Assembly (NCBI RefSeq): GCF_040581485.1
Contig: NC_090128.1
Location: 25,016,931-25,080,930, forward strand
Origin: Linepithema humile
Taxonomy: Eukaryota; Arthropoda; Insecta; Hymenoptera; Formicidae
DNA length: 64,000 bases
Reading direction: 5' to 3'
A model generated the notes under the pieces. It saw nothing but the letters and a program-made list of their open reading frames with translations. It was not told where the DNA came from and did not search any database. Made by a program: the position numbers and the translations under genes. Positions 39,201-54,200 of the stretch are shown here, one piece after another (position 1 is the first letter of the stretch; every line of letters starts with the position of its first letter).

Positions 39201-42200
39201 TGTACCAGAATAAACGGCGATAAGCTTAGGCACGTTAATGACCATTTTACTGGTTTAGTAACCCGAAACTTCAACATGCACAGCGAATATCCTGTTCGAC
39301 CAAAACACCATATCTTTCGTTTGTAGTAGGCCTCACTTCGCGGATCTCGACCCGCTGTTTTGCTTACGTAAATTTTATTTACCAGTTTTCTGTGCAACAT
39401 GCTGGGTTGCATTCGCTACAATCGCGTCTTCAACCAAGTATAAACTGCGTTCGGTTGCAATATGATAAAATACCATCCCGCGACTGTACGGAAATGGAGA
39501 GAAATGCTCCACGGGAGATACGTGCGACAGATAATACGAGTAGTAATGTATGTAATCGAATGATTTTCGATTCGTGCGTGTAACATGCTAAAGTGTCATT
39601 TTCGCACGTGCAATACGTGAATGGGTACACAAACATCGTAACGCGCAAAAACCAGGAAGGTTCGACGTTGTGTAATTCAACACGACTTTGCGAAACGCGA
39701 ACTTTGTATTTTTAGCCCGAGACAACATCGTCTCCGCACAGCTCATCGTGCTATGACGTCATGCATAATTTTAAAAAAGACTGAAGAACCTGTTTCCATT
39801 GTAGCATGCATGTAAAAAACAAGATAGAATAAAATGTAGCAAGTGAGCAAAGCTCATTTTTGCATGTTACTAACTTTATGTTAATAACTTCTCAATTTTA
39901 GTTGCTCGATGCGTTTTGCTGTACATTTGTTCAATAAAATCAAGATGTAATGTAATCGCCACATCAGAGCAATCGCTAAATAAAATCTTGAGATACATAA
40001 TCGAGACGATTCAAACAATCGATAAAATTTCGATCAAGATAGTCATCATTGTAATTGAGATTTTAACATATCCAGCAATCACGATATAATCGGCAACAGA
40101 AGCAAGCACAAAGAATTATTTTTATTGTTGTTAGAGAATCATCATTTTATTGCGTCTTTCTTTTCTCTCTGAATATCGCCGACTCGCGAGTGAAAATTGC
40201 AACACATAGTGAACATGGTGGGAAGAGAACATATCTTTGCATAGAATTACTTCGCAAATGCGCGCGTTATCGGAATACGCTTTTAATGCTTCACCTTCGA
40301 CGATAGCGAGTGAGCGACGTTTCATAATGCAAAACGCGAGTGCATGCCATATTAGTAACATTAACGTACTCGGCGATAAGAGTGCATGCCAATGCGAGAT
40401 AAGAGACTTGGAAAGGTCGATCGTTTTCAGCCGCGGTTGTTGCTCGACAACCGGCTCTTTAGCATTTCCGGCGTACCTGGCGATTCACCCACGCGCGATG
40501 GATTCAAGTACACGTCGCCCGCGAAACGGGTATTATGTCAAGGCGCAGTCGAAGATGTGCCATGTGCTCGCGTGTGTGAAGGTGACGCGCGTCGGTAAAC
40601 ACCGAGTAAAGTCTCGCTACGGGTCGTGGCCGACTCGCCAACGCGTCGACACAAGTCCGGCCCGAGTTCTCGCGAGGGACGATTTCTTATCTTCGACGTA
40701 TATTTCTCGCCACTTCGAGGAATGTCAAGGATCACGCGTAAAAGTTCAGATAAAAGACCTCGCGGCAAGAATGTGAATGTGGGAGGCGATATATCGATGC
40801 AAACAATTATATGCGAACAATTGTATCGCGCGTATTCGAAAAAAATAATGTAACAAGAAGCGATTGTCATCCTTGAATCGATACGATAAAATTGCTTTCG
40901 CAGGAATTCCAGTTACAGTCCGTTTATCAGGCCAATGACTGTCCGACACAATGACTCCGTCGCAATTAATCATCGCGATAAGTAGATTTATCTTGCTAAA
41001 TACTACACTTAGTAGTAATCAGCGATTTAATTTTTCTATTCAAAGCGCGATAATGCGCACAATGAAGTAAGTAGGTTTGCCGAGATCAGTTCGTTCTCCA
41101 TTAAAATTCAATTGATGTTCGCGTTAACATTGATAATTACGCATTAAATTCACGAAGTATAATAGAAGCGCTCGCTTTCGTGACCGAACGGGGCTAAAGT
41201 ATGTAAGAGATATATGTTAATGGATGCGCGCGATCGCAACAGCATTTCGCAACGCATCCCCGCGCATAAATTCAAGAGCACATTCTGAGCCGGTTGCTGG
41301 CGCGCGTTTATGTCAAGCGCGCAGCGAATACTCCGCGCGTCAGTCAGTCGTGTCAGGTAAACTGCCGCTCGGGTCGAGGCACTCGCCAACGCAAATACCC
41401 GAAGGAGCTTTGCGCAACAGACAAGATCAGCTCGCGTCTAAATACCACATCGGCGCGCCTGTGTGTGGGTGCACCTTAAAGGAGAGCGCGAATCCGTATC
41501 CGCGAGCGATTCGCGCGGGAGAAGACGCGCCGCGGAATTGCATCGCCCCGCGCGATTTATTCGCGTGGAAGACGCGCGTTTTGAATCGCGGACACGCCTA
41601 TCTCTTCGAGTGGAAGCGGCCCCCGTCCGGAAATAATGCGTCTCGACTCGCATCCGTTTCGAAGAAAGACTTGGAACAACGCAACGAGGCAGTTTCGCGA
41701 GTCTTCTCGAGTAGCGCAACCGGCTATTCAACGCACGGCCGGCCGACCGCATTGTGAAACACACTTGATCGCGGAAGCGTCGCGAAACTTGCAACGGCGA
41801 CGATATTTCATCGTCGGGCCAGTCACTTTATCGCGTACGTTTATCCAGCAAAATACATCCTTACTTCTTTTCATCTGAAACCCGGCGAGCGCTACTCTCG
41901 GCGGCGGATTATTATAAATCATAAGCTGTCCGGTAAAACGAGTTCCAAGTATTCACGTCGATCGTAATTACCACCTGCTACACGGATTGCGGAAAAAAAA
42001 TGACACGTCGATATATCCCAAAGGATGCTGAGAGAATTTTGTTTTCAGATTCGTCGACCGCAATTATTAATACGTGATATCGATAGAAATATTGTTTGTT
42101 GTAAAAATGATTCAATCATCCGTGGATCAAAGAAGTGACAAATAATTTTGAGAATGATCTTGCATATTGCGTCATGGTTATTTTCTACATAGAAAATGAC

Positions 42201-45200
42201 TCACGACTAATTTTTCCGATAATCAATAAAGGTTACAGTCTTCGCGGATGTTATTTTTATCATCGACAGCGATGATAAAATTAGTGGCGGTTTCTTGTAG
42301 ACTCGAATGCCTCAAAAATTCCACTCACGTTCAATCTGGGCACCGAGGCCGATCTGCCGTTGACTCTTCTGCGTCTGAGGATCCTTGCCCGCTCGCGATC
42401 CCTCCTGGTGCACCTTTCGTCCTGCCTCGGCGCCAGGCCGCCTGTCTGCAGCGCGTTCTCGAGTGATCGTACTCCGAGCAGGACGCAACTCTCGTCCTCG
42501 CGGACACCCGCCACGGCGCTGCCGCAATTCCGCATTCCATCGGCACTCGTCTCGCTCGTTATCGCGAACTGCGACAGGTCCTCGGTGGACCTCGAGGACG
42601 CGTTCGTGCCGGACCGTTGCCTCTTTCGCTCGATTACGAAGGACGAGGCCCTCGCGCGCCGTACGGTATCGCTCTGTGGCACGATGACACGCCTAGCGAT
42701 CAGCTGCTCCGTCTTCGTCGCGAATTCCTGCGATCTGTTCGATCGTGATTCGGGCCTCGAGCGATATCTGATTACACGAGTCGCTCCGTCGACGATGTCG
42801 TAACTCGACGGAGACGCGTTCTGTTCCGTGAAAGAATTTCCAAGACAGGCGTGTTCTTTGGTATCCTGTGCTGCCTTCTCGTCCGCTGGATCGTTCCGAC
42901 TCTCACGCGATCGTCCCTTGATCTTCGAGGAATCATCCGCGGAGATTTGCTCGCCGGTGCCGGGCGCGGAGACGCTCCTCCTCAAAACGCGCCCTCGCGC
43001 CTCGATCCTGGAGGACGCCTGGATCGATCGTCTCAACGTGTCGCAGTACTGCGGGTTCACCACTGTCGTGTGTCCGTCTTCTTCCAAAGTACTGCCGAAA
43101 TTGACGCCCGGTATCGTCCTGTCGAGCTCTCGATTCAGGATGAAGCTCGCGCTCCTGCGAGACCCTTTGAACGCGTGCACGTCGTGAAGGATGCGCGAGG
43201 GACCCTTCCAGGATTGATTCTTGCGGAACTCCCGGCGCTTCTCCGGGAACTCGGAGCCGCCGGCTTTCTTCAGGATGCCTGGCGGCGCGATACGCCTGTC
43301 GATGTCCAGTGTCGTCGCGCTGTCGTCGCCTTCGCGACGCTCCACGTCGGCACGTCGCTTCTCTGACCGCGACGACGTCTCACGCGTTCCGTCGACGTCG
43401 ACGCACTGACGCACGGAGATCAGACGGCAGCCGCCGTCGTCCCCACTATCCTCCTCGTTCATATACATCCGAAATAACTAGGCGTCGCGCGTCATCGTCG
43501 CGCCGCGACGCGACGCTTTACCGCGAAACGGAACGCGCCGATTTCCCTCCGCCAATCGGGAAAATCGGTTCCTCGGGGTCTCTCATATTTACTTTCCTTT
43601 TCTCCAAGAAAGCAAAGCGAATGGCGAAGCCGTAAATGTGCGACGTTTCGCGGGAAAATTGCGAAATCCGCAGATATTGAAGTCGCGTCAAATCCGTGAT
43701 GTCGGCAATAATTATTATTGATGATGGACTTTCGAGAAATGCCGTGTGGGTGTATGCGTGCCTTCCCTCGATTCCTGTTCCAAGCTTTCGACGTCAGTGC
43801 TGGACGCTACCGTGTGCCAGTTGGCTATTAATTAACGTCTCGGGGTTGACATCCCGTTTCGGTCGAACGTTTGAATGATCTTCCGTATAATTAGTCGAAA
43901 GGAAGGCTTTCAATGTCATTTCTGTTATAGTGTAACAGGTTGTCTTGTCTCTTCGGATGCGCAACGTACAGAATAATTGAAGTGTTTGAAAATAAGGTTG
44001 TGCACCGTAATCTTCCCAGAAGCAATTAGCGCGATCACCTCTTTATCTTTTTTTCAATATATAATGCCGTATAATATGCCGTTCCACGTAAAATGCACTT
44101 TTATCGTTCGTATCTCGTTGAAAAAAAATAATAAGGATCGTGAATAAAAAACGGAGTAATTTAAGAGGATCTTAATTATATACCATATAATTATTTACGA
44201 TCGTTTTCCGTAAAATGAAAAGTTCGTAGCGTTTCTGAATTTTTGAATGCATTCCGTTGACATTCTTGTCTCTGTTACGTTTGCGGGACACGTTCTGTCG
44301 AAATAAAACCGTTTCTCATTGACATTCGTGCCGAACTATACGCCGGAAAGAAGAAATGTAGGTGCTTTCAGACGTAAATCATAACATAATGATCCTCGCT
44401 CTTTACAATTAACATTCAACAGCATTGAAATTCTTCACGTGCAAGACAAAAGCCTCGAGAATTTTCTTGAAAAAAGAATTTTTAAATCACGCTGTTTTGT
44501 TTTTTCTCAATAATTTACTTCTGCAACGCATTTCGCTTAACGTCTATTATTCACTCCGGAATCGTCTCTTTGCCAGATTTAATGAAGAGCAACAATAATA
44601 TTTAGACAAGTCCAAATGCAATTACGCCAGTATTTTCTAAACTTAATGAGACAGTTTCTGGATAAGACAATTTGTCGAGCGAAAGTTGATGACATACGTT
44701 ACGCACGCGTTTCGCGATCGATCTTCGGGAGCGAATATCGTGCGAAAGAGAGATCGAGAAAGACGGCGCGTGCTGCGTCACGCGTAATTGTATTACCGCA
44801 ATTAGTGCTCATTAGATCCCTCGCGACGCTGTCTGGCCCAACATCGTAGTGCAAATCACTATGTTAAACACATCGCTGAAACATGTCTTGCAAATAAAGC
44901 CACCCATGAGTTCGCAAATCAGTTTCGCCCACCGCAAAGTGAGATGAAATTCGTTGTGTGAAAAAGTGAGAATACAATTTTATGCAAGATAATTTTCACA
45001 AATCACAGTTTGTGCTAACACAATCTGATCGTCGCACTCACACAAAAGTTGCCAAACAAAATATTCCACATTAATTAACTTATCAGTTAGAAAATTATTG
45101 AAAAAATTTTATTATTTTATATTTCCTTGTATGTTCTTTTTTAAATCGCTCGGTACTGACAAGTCGAGGTAATGTCTTCGAGGCAGAAAGTCCGTATCCT

Positions 45201-48200
45201 ACCGCAGTTTCTCGCGTACCACGGAAATTTCTTTTTTCTTTCAACTTTTGCGTCACCGGCGATAAATAGAGGTTCGTCACCGACTTGCCAATAGTGTAAA
45301 TCGAAGACGCGGGAAAAAGAGACGCACAGGCGTCGAGCGCCGTTGGCCTACTGCGCCGACACCTAATCCCATACAGCCGGCACGGTGTACGCGATACGGC
45401 ACGCCGCGTATACCGTGCGCGCGTGCACATCAACACACAAGCGCGCGCGCATACGATACACACCGTCGCGCGTGCACATACACGCGACGGACTGCAAGAG
45501 AAGTGGCGAACACATGCGAACAACCATTCCGTTCCATTCCACCATTCCATTCGGGCCGCGCGCCTCGCGTCTAAACTCTCACCGGTGTTCGTATCTCCGC
45601 GCCGGAGTTTCACGTCTCTTTCGCGGTGTGTGCGCGCGCCCCGTGCACTCGTGTACGTGCGTTGCGTGCGCGCGAGTATTGACGCTCCGCCGCCCCGACG
45701 TCCTCCAATCGGGGACCGATCGCCAGCACTTGCGGCCTGGAATGCCTTTTCCTTTCGGAAACCAGCTCGGATCGTGGACCGGTTACGACCGCGATACGGC
45801 GCACGCACGGCCGAGAGAATTATTGGGAATTATCGAAAATTGATACTAGATCGGGAGGAACCCGGGAGGAACACCGGAGGGTAATGCGGGGGAGTCGTGC
45901 GAAAGTGTTGCTCGTTAAAATCGTTTTCTCGGAAAGCGTTGGTGTTTACAAGCCAAAGCCAAGGTTTTCGACTCGATTTTTCTCCTCAAGAAAAAACTAA
46001 GCTCCACCCCCGTTCTCTGCCTAATATGCGCAATACTGCAAACATTTCAGAAAATTTATCGCAGACAAATATTCTTTCGCTGTTTTATAATAAAATTTTA
46101 CTCAACGTATGAGTCGGTCAGATTTGATAAAAGATATTAACACTCTATGCTAATATTTATACATTATATTACATGTTTTCTACTTTGGTTTCTTATTTAA
46201 ATCATGTTAATATCTTTAAGAAATGAATTAAGCGTTAATGTCCATTTTTTATATTCCATTTTAATCAATGCATTTTAAGACTTCTATTCGAATTATATGA
46301 CACGGCATTTCTATAATTTTCTTGCAGATCATTTTCGAATGCGATCAGAAGAAGAAAGCGTCCCGCATGATTCATTAATGGAGGCAGCTGCGCAAACATC
46401 GTACGGAGACCCTACGAACACTATTTTCAATTTGCGGGTTCGCCTTCAATATAAAGTTTCACTTTAAGGTGCGTATTGATAATGTTGGCCATCATTATTG
46501 GACCGTCACCTATCTTCTTGGTTTTTCCTCTTGGTTAACCACACGTCAAAGGGGAAGGTGCCGCTCGTGCTCACCCGTACAATTTATCGAGCTCGTTTAT
46601 ATCTCTCTTGCCCGATCTCTCTTCTTGGAGAATTTATTCGCGGTTTCGTATGCTATCAAATTTCTTGACGTAATAGCGACGAATCTGCTCGCGTTGGAAA
46701 TGGAAACGGCAGCGTTAATGGCGAGATATTTATATATACTAATCATATTCTAAGAAATCAACTCACGCAAAAAAAAAAAAATAAATATATCTTACAGCCG
46801 CAGTTACATTCGCAACTTTCATTTTTATCATTAAACATACTCCATTAAAAAAAAATGAAGAGTCAAAACTTCGCTGGGGGGAGAAATAAATAATACTCTA
46901 ATTATATAGAATAATTCGAAGAGATATTTATTCGATCTCTCTTCGAAGAAAAGGAGAAGTGATCGAATTACGTTCATTATACGAGATGCTCGCATACCTG
47001 TAATATATTAAAAAAAAAAAAGTCTTTTCACCTCTAGAAATAATTTTCACTTTTATTTTGAAATGCTTTCTTTACTGCACGCGATGTATATAATCGTTCC
47101 ATTTCTTGAAATCTTCAAAACAGCACTTTGAAAGTGTTAGGCTTTTATCATTGATTCGTGCAAGAAACGCACGAATTTCTCGATATCTCCTAGCGAAATA
47201 TGCCCAACAAAGGGGCTTCCGTGTAAGCACTCGAAATGAAGAGTTGCAATAAACTCTCGCACGTGTCGCGCGCGAATCCGTTTACGCACGTGCAGACGGG
47301 ATTTCATTAATTACTCGCGGCGCAGCCCGCCCATTCGCTTTGACACGTGATCCACGATGTTCTCTCCCCTGCTATCGCATACGTCATCATTAATTATAAC
47401 ATGCGTGAACATCGAGCAGTCTGCGTGGATAACAAGCTCATGAGAAATAATCGCTAATGCTTATACCATAAATTCTACGGTAATAATAATCGTTTTTAAT
47501 CAGCTTGCTTATTATCTGCTTCGTTACAATGTGAAATACAAAAATAATTGGAAGATTTAACGAGAATGATGAACACCATCTCTTACTCTCACACGAGAAA
47601 CTCTATATTTTCAAAAGACCAATGGTCGTTGAGAAAAATTTGGAAGATTTATTAAAATTAGCAATTACTTCTTCATGTATTAATAATGCAAAAATTAAAC
47701 TTGCGATCAATGAGAGGAAATTTCATAGATATAATTAAATGAAAAATATGGGACACAACAGATAATGAGTTATATATTAATTTGCGCGTTGATAGGTGAA
47801 TATACTCACTGGCGGAGAAATTTATGCTCTCGTATAATCGCGTTGCAACTCATCTGGGTTGTAATAATTTTAATCTGACACGATTAATTAATTTTAGATA
47901 GCCGTTAACAGCGTATTGCATTGTAAATTCTGGCTGAACCGCCGAATAGATAGAGAAGTTCGTGTAACACGCGCGAATTTATTCAGGATAATTGCGATAA
48001 TTAATTGCTTGGAGCGCATATCGCGATGTGCGATGAATCTACTGCGATCACCATTTATCTGTGTTGAGCGCACTTTTTTTCACGGGTATCCGATTCTTAA
48101 CATGTGTAACGCGCTGTCCACGGCTCGTTAATTCTCTCTCACGCTACCTGAGAAAAAACAGTGCGGGAGACCCCGACTCCTGTCATGTCCTTGAATCGAT

Positions 48201-51200
48201 CATGTTGATGGGTGTGACGCGATGCTACGGGAACACGAATCTGGCTGGTGTTTCAATGTCGCAGCTTGTGAATTATCGTGATACTCGATGCAGCAGTAAA
48301 AAAAGATACGGATCCGTGTTGATCGATCATTATCATCAACACCATCTCACGTGCATACACATGTCGGTATGAATCGCATAAGCGACATATTAGTTTCCGT
48401 GTATTATGATATAACGCTTCGAGAACGTTTCGTGCGTCGATATTGAATTTTATGTAATCATAACAGTATAAAAAAAAGGATAAATTCCGAATATAAAAAT
48501 ATCTATCCAAAATCATAGAAGCGAAATAAGAACAATGACTTCTAATTTTGCGAATCTATAATCGATTTGCTTACAAGCACGAAACACGTCTAATAGAGAA
48601 AATGCATTTTCGGAGTCTGTGGATGTTTCGGAAAGACAAAGCGCGTGCATAAATATTTATATAGGGAGTAAGCAGACTAATAAGCATTAACAGCTCGAGC
48701 ACATGTTCATTTTTATAATAAAGAGAAACGATCAACGCCGAGCATGCAGAAACATAATAGCCGGTACGGTGTGTTACTAGATTCTTTTTGCTGAAATAAC
48801 AACATTCTCGCGTTCCTTAATCGGGCTAACGAGGCGTTTAAATATAATTTCGCGAGTGGCGCGCAGTCTGGATTATGCGGAGCTACTTTCATCGCAACCA
48901 TGCGCCATTGTGTGCATGCGTGTGCATTATATATTCGTTGCGGATGTCCCATTATTCCCTCTGAACTAATGAACCAGTGTCGTCAGTTGCCAACCCCGGC
49001 GTCCTTGAGCGAATCCATAAACACACTCAACATTGCGACACTAGTCGCGAATATTCAACTAGGAATGCAAATGCAGTTTGCATCCTACGCGCTCTCACAA
49101 TTAGATCCCAATTATGGTCGGCGATCGTATCGACAATGATAACTTCTTATGCACGGATTACGGTGATTGACGGCTGATCTTGATTATCTTGGCATTAGAA
49201 AGGCTGGCACAATTGAGTGTTAGAAGAGATCAAATGTGAAACATCAATAGCGAAGTAGCTTTTTCGATTCATGTCTGCGTGAAAGGTTGAATGAAGTCTT
49301 AGAACAATATCTGTCCTTGCTGCATTATGAAATGTAAAACGGGCAAATTAAAAGGAGCATAGAATTGTAAAATCACAATACGAAATTATACATCTGAATT
49401 CCGCTGGCGGTGAAAATAGAAGCCATGTTCCGCCGATATATTTCTTATAATGCTTTTCTACGCTGTCAGTTTGCCACTTGGCAATAACCAAGTAACAATG
49501 TAGAAAGCAATACGCAGGAAGAAACGCGATGACATGGAAAAAAATCATGCAAGTTCATAGACGGACGTAATGTGAAAACTATGTCGGACGAGGGATCGGC
49601 TATCGCGTCGTCGGCTCTGACAATCCGGCTTATGACAATTCATGAATAATAACGTCGCGTAAGGAGGAACCGACGGTACAGTTATATTTTCCACTCATTT
49701 CTACGCGATACAGGTAGTGCGCGTTCCAGCGAAGCATATATCGGTACAATTCGACCCGGGTCACCCACTTCGTTTTTCATGAGGAGCACGTACGTAAGAC
49801 GGTCCCTTGGTCGACCAGTTCAAGATTCCCAAAGTAGCAATAGATCGACCTCGGGTTTACCGTAACGCCGGTGAGAAAAAAAAAAAATATATCGAGTTAC
49901 GGTTAATCTGCAATTGACTTCTTCCGCGAAAACGGAACAATTGCGATCGGAGGCTTAGAAATGACTTTTCGACGCTTAATGTACATTTAAAGACTGGCGA
50001 AATGATATCGATAACACCTGATGACGAAAGTAATTCATCTTAAAAGCATAAAATATTGCATTTTTTTACTCTTGTTGGAATTTCTATTACAGTTACGTAA
50101 TATAATGCATTATAACTGTTGCAACTTCATAAAAATTATTTAATGATACGTTCCTAAGTTATACGCGTCATTAAATTTAAATGTGTACGTTCTTAATTTA
50201 CTGTTTCGTAACAGTAAATAGCGAAATTCCATGACACCGCTCGTTCGACTCGCTTAAATTTCAAGAATTATCCTTTACAAGATAAGTATATTAGCTATCA
50301 TCACAGCCAGTTACTGATTTGCTCTAACGAATCTACCCGCAGCGCGTAAAAGTGTTCGGCGAGATAGGTTCCTTGAAATAATGCCGCGTTATATCATTCG
50401 ATTAATGCGTAGTGCAACGACACGGGTTTACATTCTTCATGTGCGTGTACGGGAACAGCATGCGGGTTCACGCCCGTCACGTTCGTCTGGGGAGGTGCGA
50501 TAGAGACGGAGAAAGCGCGTTACGCATAGTTGATTACGTAGGTGCAATGGAAAAAAAAATATAATTAAGACGCAGTGCACGTCGGACGATAAATGGGTTA
50601 ATCGATGGCTCGAAGTAGAGCGAAACCCATCTGCCGCGACCTCATCATTCACGCCGGAAGGTGAGGCGCCTTCGAGTGTCCCTACAACGACCTTCGCCGG
50701 ATATCACCTCTCGCTTTGTTTTCCTTTCTCTTCCGTTTGGCATCGAGCCGCGCGGCGATATTTACGTGAGAAACGCGTCTCGTACGTCCGGAATGATATT
50801 TCAAGCACGAATCCTCCTATGCCTCGAGCTACAGACTTTTCCTGGCGCGTTTTAAGATTCGCAGTTATTTTTGTACAAAAAGATCTCATTTTATTGAAAT
50901 AATATTATTATATGTATTATGATAATTAAAAAAGACAGACGCAAATGCATACAAATTACTCGGGAAAATTATGCAGCCTTTAATATTGCTAGTCTATAAA
51001 CGCCGAAGCGCCATTACGATAGATCGCAAGAAGCCAATTGCGCGGTCGTAAAATTTTATTGACACATTATCGATCGATTTGGCATTGTTCCTGGCGCTTG
51101 TTAATGCATCGTTAAGCGAAGACCATATAATTGTTCGCGTTCATCATTCGCATAACCGTGTACGAGACTTGCTAAACGAGAGCGAGAGGAGCATAAATTC

Positions 51201-54200
51201 CTCTCGGTGCAATTTTCACAATACGACAAGATGGTAGCGATAATAAATAAAAACGAGGATAAAGTTCCGCTGCGATAATAAATGTCTCTCGGAGCGTACA
51301 GTATGACGTAACAGGGTGGGAGAAATAACGATGGTATAATTTATACGTGAAGTGTAATTTCGCGCGCAATCGCGCCTTACGCTCCAAGGTCCCTCGGACC
51401 TTGTTTATTAGGTTTGTCGTGACCCGTTACATTAATACCAAGAAGGCGGGGCATTTTACGGTTTCTTCTTCGAAAGCGTGCATTGCGTAATGCAACGTCG
51501 ACTATTGTGTTGTGCGACTGTCCGCGCCGGTACGTGCGGGAAAAAAAGGGGAACAACGTATAAGCGATATTAAAGCGCCATTTTCACGGGGCCGCGTGAA
51601 ATTGTCGGATGGCCTTCCAAAGGACATGCGAATCTTAGTTTTTAGTCATTGCGCTACGGTAGGCGCTTCGAGAATTGTTGCCGAAGCACAATTTTCGCAC
51701 GTCATGTTGCGACGCAATTCGCGCAGAATAAAGAACTCGACCGATTGCAAATGCAAGAATCTTAACAAAACAAACGGTCATGATGTAAAAATATCGCGCA
51801 GAGTATCGCTTATTCAGGCATACGCGGCACACATAAATTGCAGTGAATGTATCGATCGGCGATACATATTTTGCATGTAATTTGCACTGAAGAAAAGTGG
51901 AACTTTCCGAACCGTTTCGTCGTTCCTTTATCGACAAAAATATATATACTCGACTTATCGCTTTTATTTAAAAGTCATTACAATTTTATGAGCGGATTTA
52001 CATTACGCCATGCATTTTCATCGCGAAATAAATAATCGTGGCTGTCGCAAGAGCCGAAAACGACTCGCGACCCGCTTGCAACGATTTCTGCAACAGGGCA
52101 GCGTCGCAAATCGATTAAACGGCGGGGACTGTCGCGCAACAGATGTTACGTTCAGACGAGGAGGGCCATCTTCCTTTTACTCGCGATAAATCTATCGTGC
52201 ATTAAGTGGGTGTTACGCGTGGGGTCGGTCGCACGATTAGGCGATTATGCGCTTTTGCGCGGGTGGGCAGTTCCGCGCGCGATAGGCGAAATCACAAAGG
52301 GTACGCATAATAAAATTGGGGGCTACATGACGGGGACATCCATGTGCCCCCATAAATGCTACTTAGGGCCTAATAAACACACCCGATTGAATCCGTTAAT
52401 ACCAGGCGAGCGTAAGCGATTGAATTGAGCTTCAAAGACGTGTCTTTATTTTGTCAAGAGTAAAAAAAGAGTTGCACGATATAAAATTGAAAGCTGTTTA
52501 ATTTGAAGATTTAAAGATTAGAAATTCCCCTGACAAATTTTTTTATTTTTAAAAATTCAAATAACGCAGCGATAAAGTTTTATATTTCAAGCGTGAGCTC
52601 GACTATTATTTGTTCGATCATCAATATTTATTAACAATATTTTGCTGCTAATCTTCTATCGAATTTGCTTGTTCCTTTCTACTTGCAAAATCATCAACGT
52701 ATGACTCAATTCTTAAACTTGGATTATTTGACGAGCCAATATTACGTAGGCAGTAATTGTCTCAACGGTAAATGTCCCGATGGGCCAACTGCAAATTGGG
52801 TAGGTCAGTAATTGCGACCTAGATTTTTCTGAAATACTTTAAGCATTACGAAAATGATGTTCCGACTATGCGGGACATCAGATACGAAGCAGCATCGTCG
52901 CCTTGATTTATCGCGTGACGACCGATTATGATGGAAAGTTGCATCTCAAGCAAGAGAGTACAGCGAACTAACGAGCATAACCGCCTTGTGCTGATTTACG
53001 CTTTTGCAATTGGATTTTGAAACGATCGGTTTTCCGATCGCGATTCGTGACACGCGCTGTGATATCGAAGAGCACGTTGTCCAGATATAGCATTGTAACC
53101 ATTTCGCGAGCACTCACGCACAAATATTAATGCGATAATTATGCAAATGTACGAGAAAAGCCGTCAACACTATTATCAGACCATTACGATGACTGTTGTA
53201 ATAAAAACATAATAAACAGAATGCGTTATTTAAAAATTTAGCTTGTTACGAAATTGCATACAACTTGCAAAAATAAAATTGTTTCATAGCTAAATATGTC
53301 GCAAGACTTTTTTTGCACATTAATTTTTAGAATTTGTACTATTCTCTTAGAATTTCAATATATAACTAATTATTATGCACGGCATTATTACGCTTGTAAT
53401 ACATTAATTAATTAAGTTAGTAATCTATTCTGAATATTTTTTAAATGTGCTTTTTATTGCTTTTTCGTCCATTACATTTTACGATGTGAGCAGATTTAAT
53501 TGAGTATTTAATGGCGACACGCATCGCTCGCGAGTAATTTAATTTTTGCCTGTGTTAAATTGCATTCCGATCGCCCGACTTTTGCCACTTTCCCAATCGA
53601 TCGATCGCTACCAAATTCCTCGAAGTGCGTTACGGCCAAGTCCGGTATTCACAAGTGCACAACCATCGCGCGCGATCATGCTTCGATTCGCGGAGTAATG
53701 GAAGCGATTTCTAAATCCAATGGAATTTCTTTCCAAGAAGCAAAATCGATCGTGATTTCACGATCGTCTCGATCGTCGTCACTGTTGGTGCCGGCAAAAT
53801 TCATTCTTATTCTCGACGTGACTTCCTCGCCTTTTTCGCCGGTAGTGTGCTATGTAATTGGGTTACGAGAACGACCGTGTTGTACGTTGTTGTACGATTG
53901 CTGCGAGCTCACCTTGACAGTCCCGCGACATTATCCTCCGTCCCATTGTAACGTCTTGAACAACGCTTTGCACTTTGTCGCGAAGGCTATTTTTTGTCGC
54001 TTACCGCATTCAAGGTGCACGATAAGTGCGCCATGCATATTCATGCAACAATTTCGTAAAAAAAAAAGAAAGAGACCAAAGTGAACTTGAAATCGCTGCG
54101 AATTATGTCTGCGCTTTTAGCTCGATAACGCAAGATAAATCAGCCGATATTGATTATTAATTCTCGAAGATGCGACGCGGCGATATCGCGTCCTTCCCGA

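Larger units (their letters stand above)
18752..42328 (-). other. Large Pura intron (23.6 kb)
   Basis: No exon supported on either strand. Alternates between AT-rich stretches and CpG-rich patches (around 26.0-26.6, 34.6-35.1 and 40.4-41.8 kb) that hold long but unconvincing open frames. Contains the 19.64-kb hairpin, the 30.0/31.0-kb duplication and several microsatellites listed separately. Confidence 0.6.

Noticed and set aside
40237..41757. Two plus-strand open frames of about 178 codons
   Set aside because: CpG-rich intron DNA with many overlapping frames on both strands; composition-driven translations and no recognised domain.
42360..43366. Several plus-strand frames antisense to the Pura alternative first exon
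   Set aside because: Shadows of the 380-codon minus-strand exon, which has an upstream in-frame stop, a consensus donor and correct phase.
45095..45808. 237-codon minus-strand open frame
   Set aside because: Lies in CpG-rich, CA/CG-alternating DNA where stops are rare; the product is Arg/Cys/Ala-rich low complexity with no splice context or family resemblance. Overlapping frames on the plus strand are equally long.
53560..54084. 174-codon plus-strand frame
   Set aside because: No similarity, no splice sites, no promoter or poly(A) context; considered chance.
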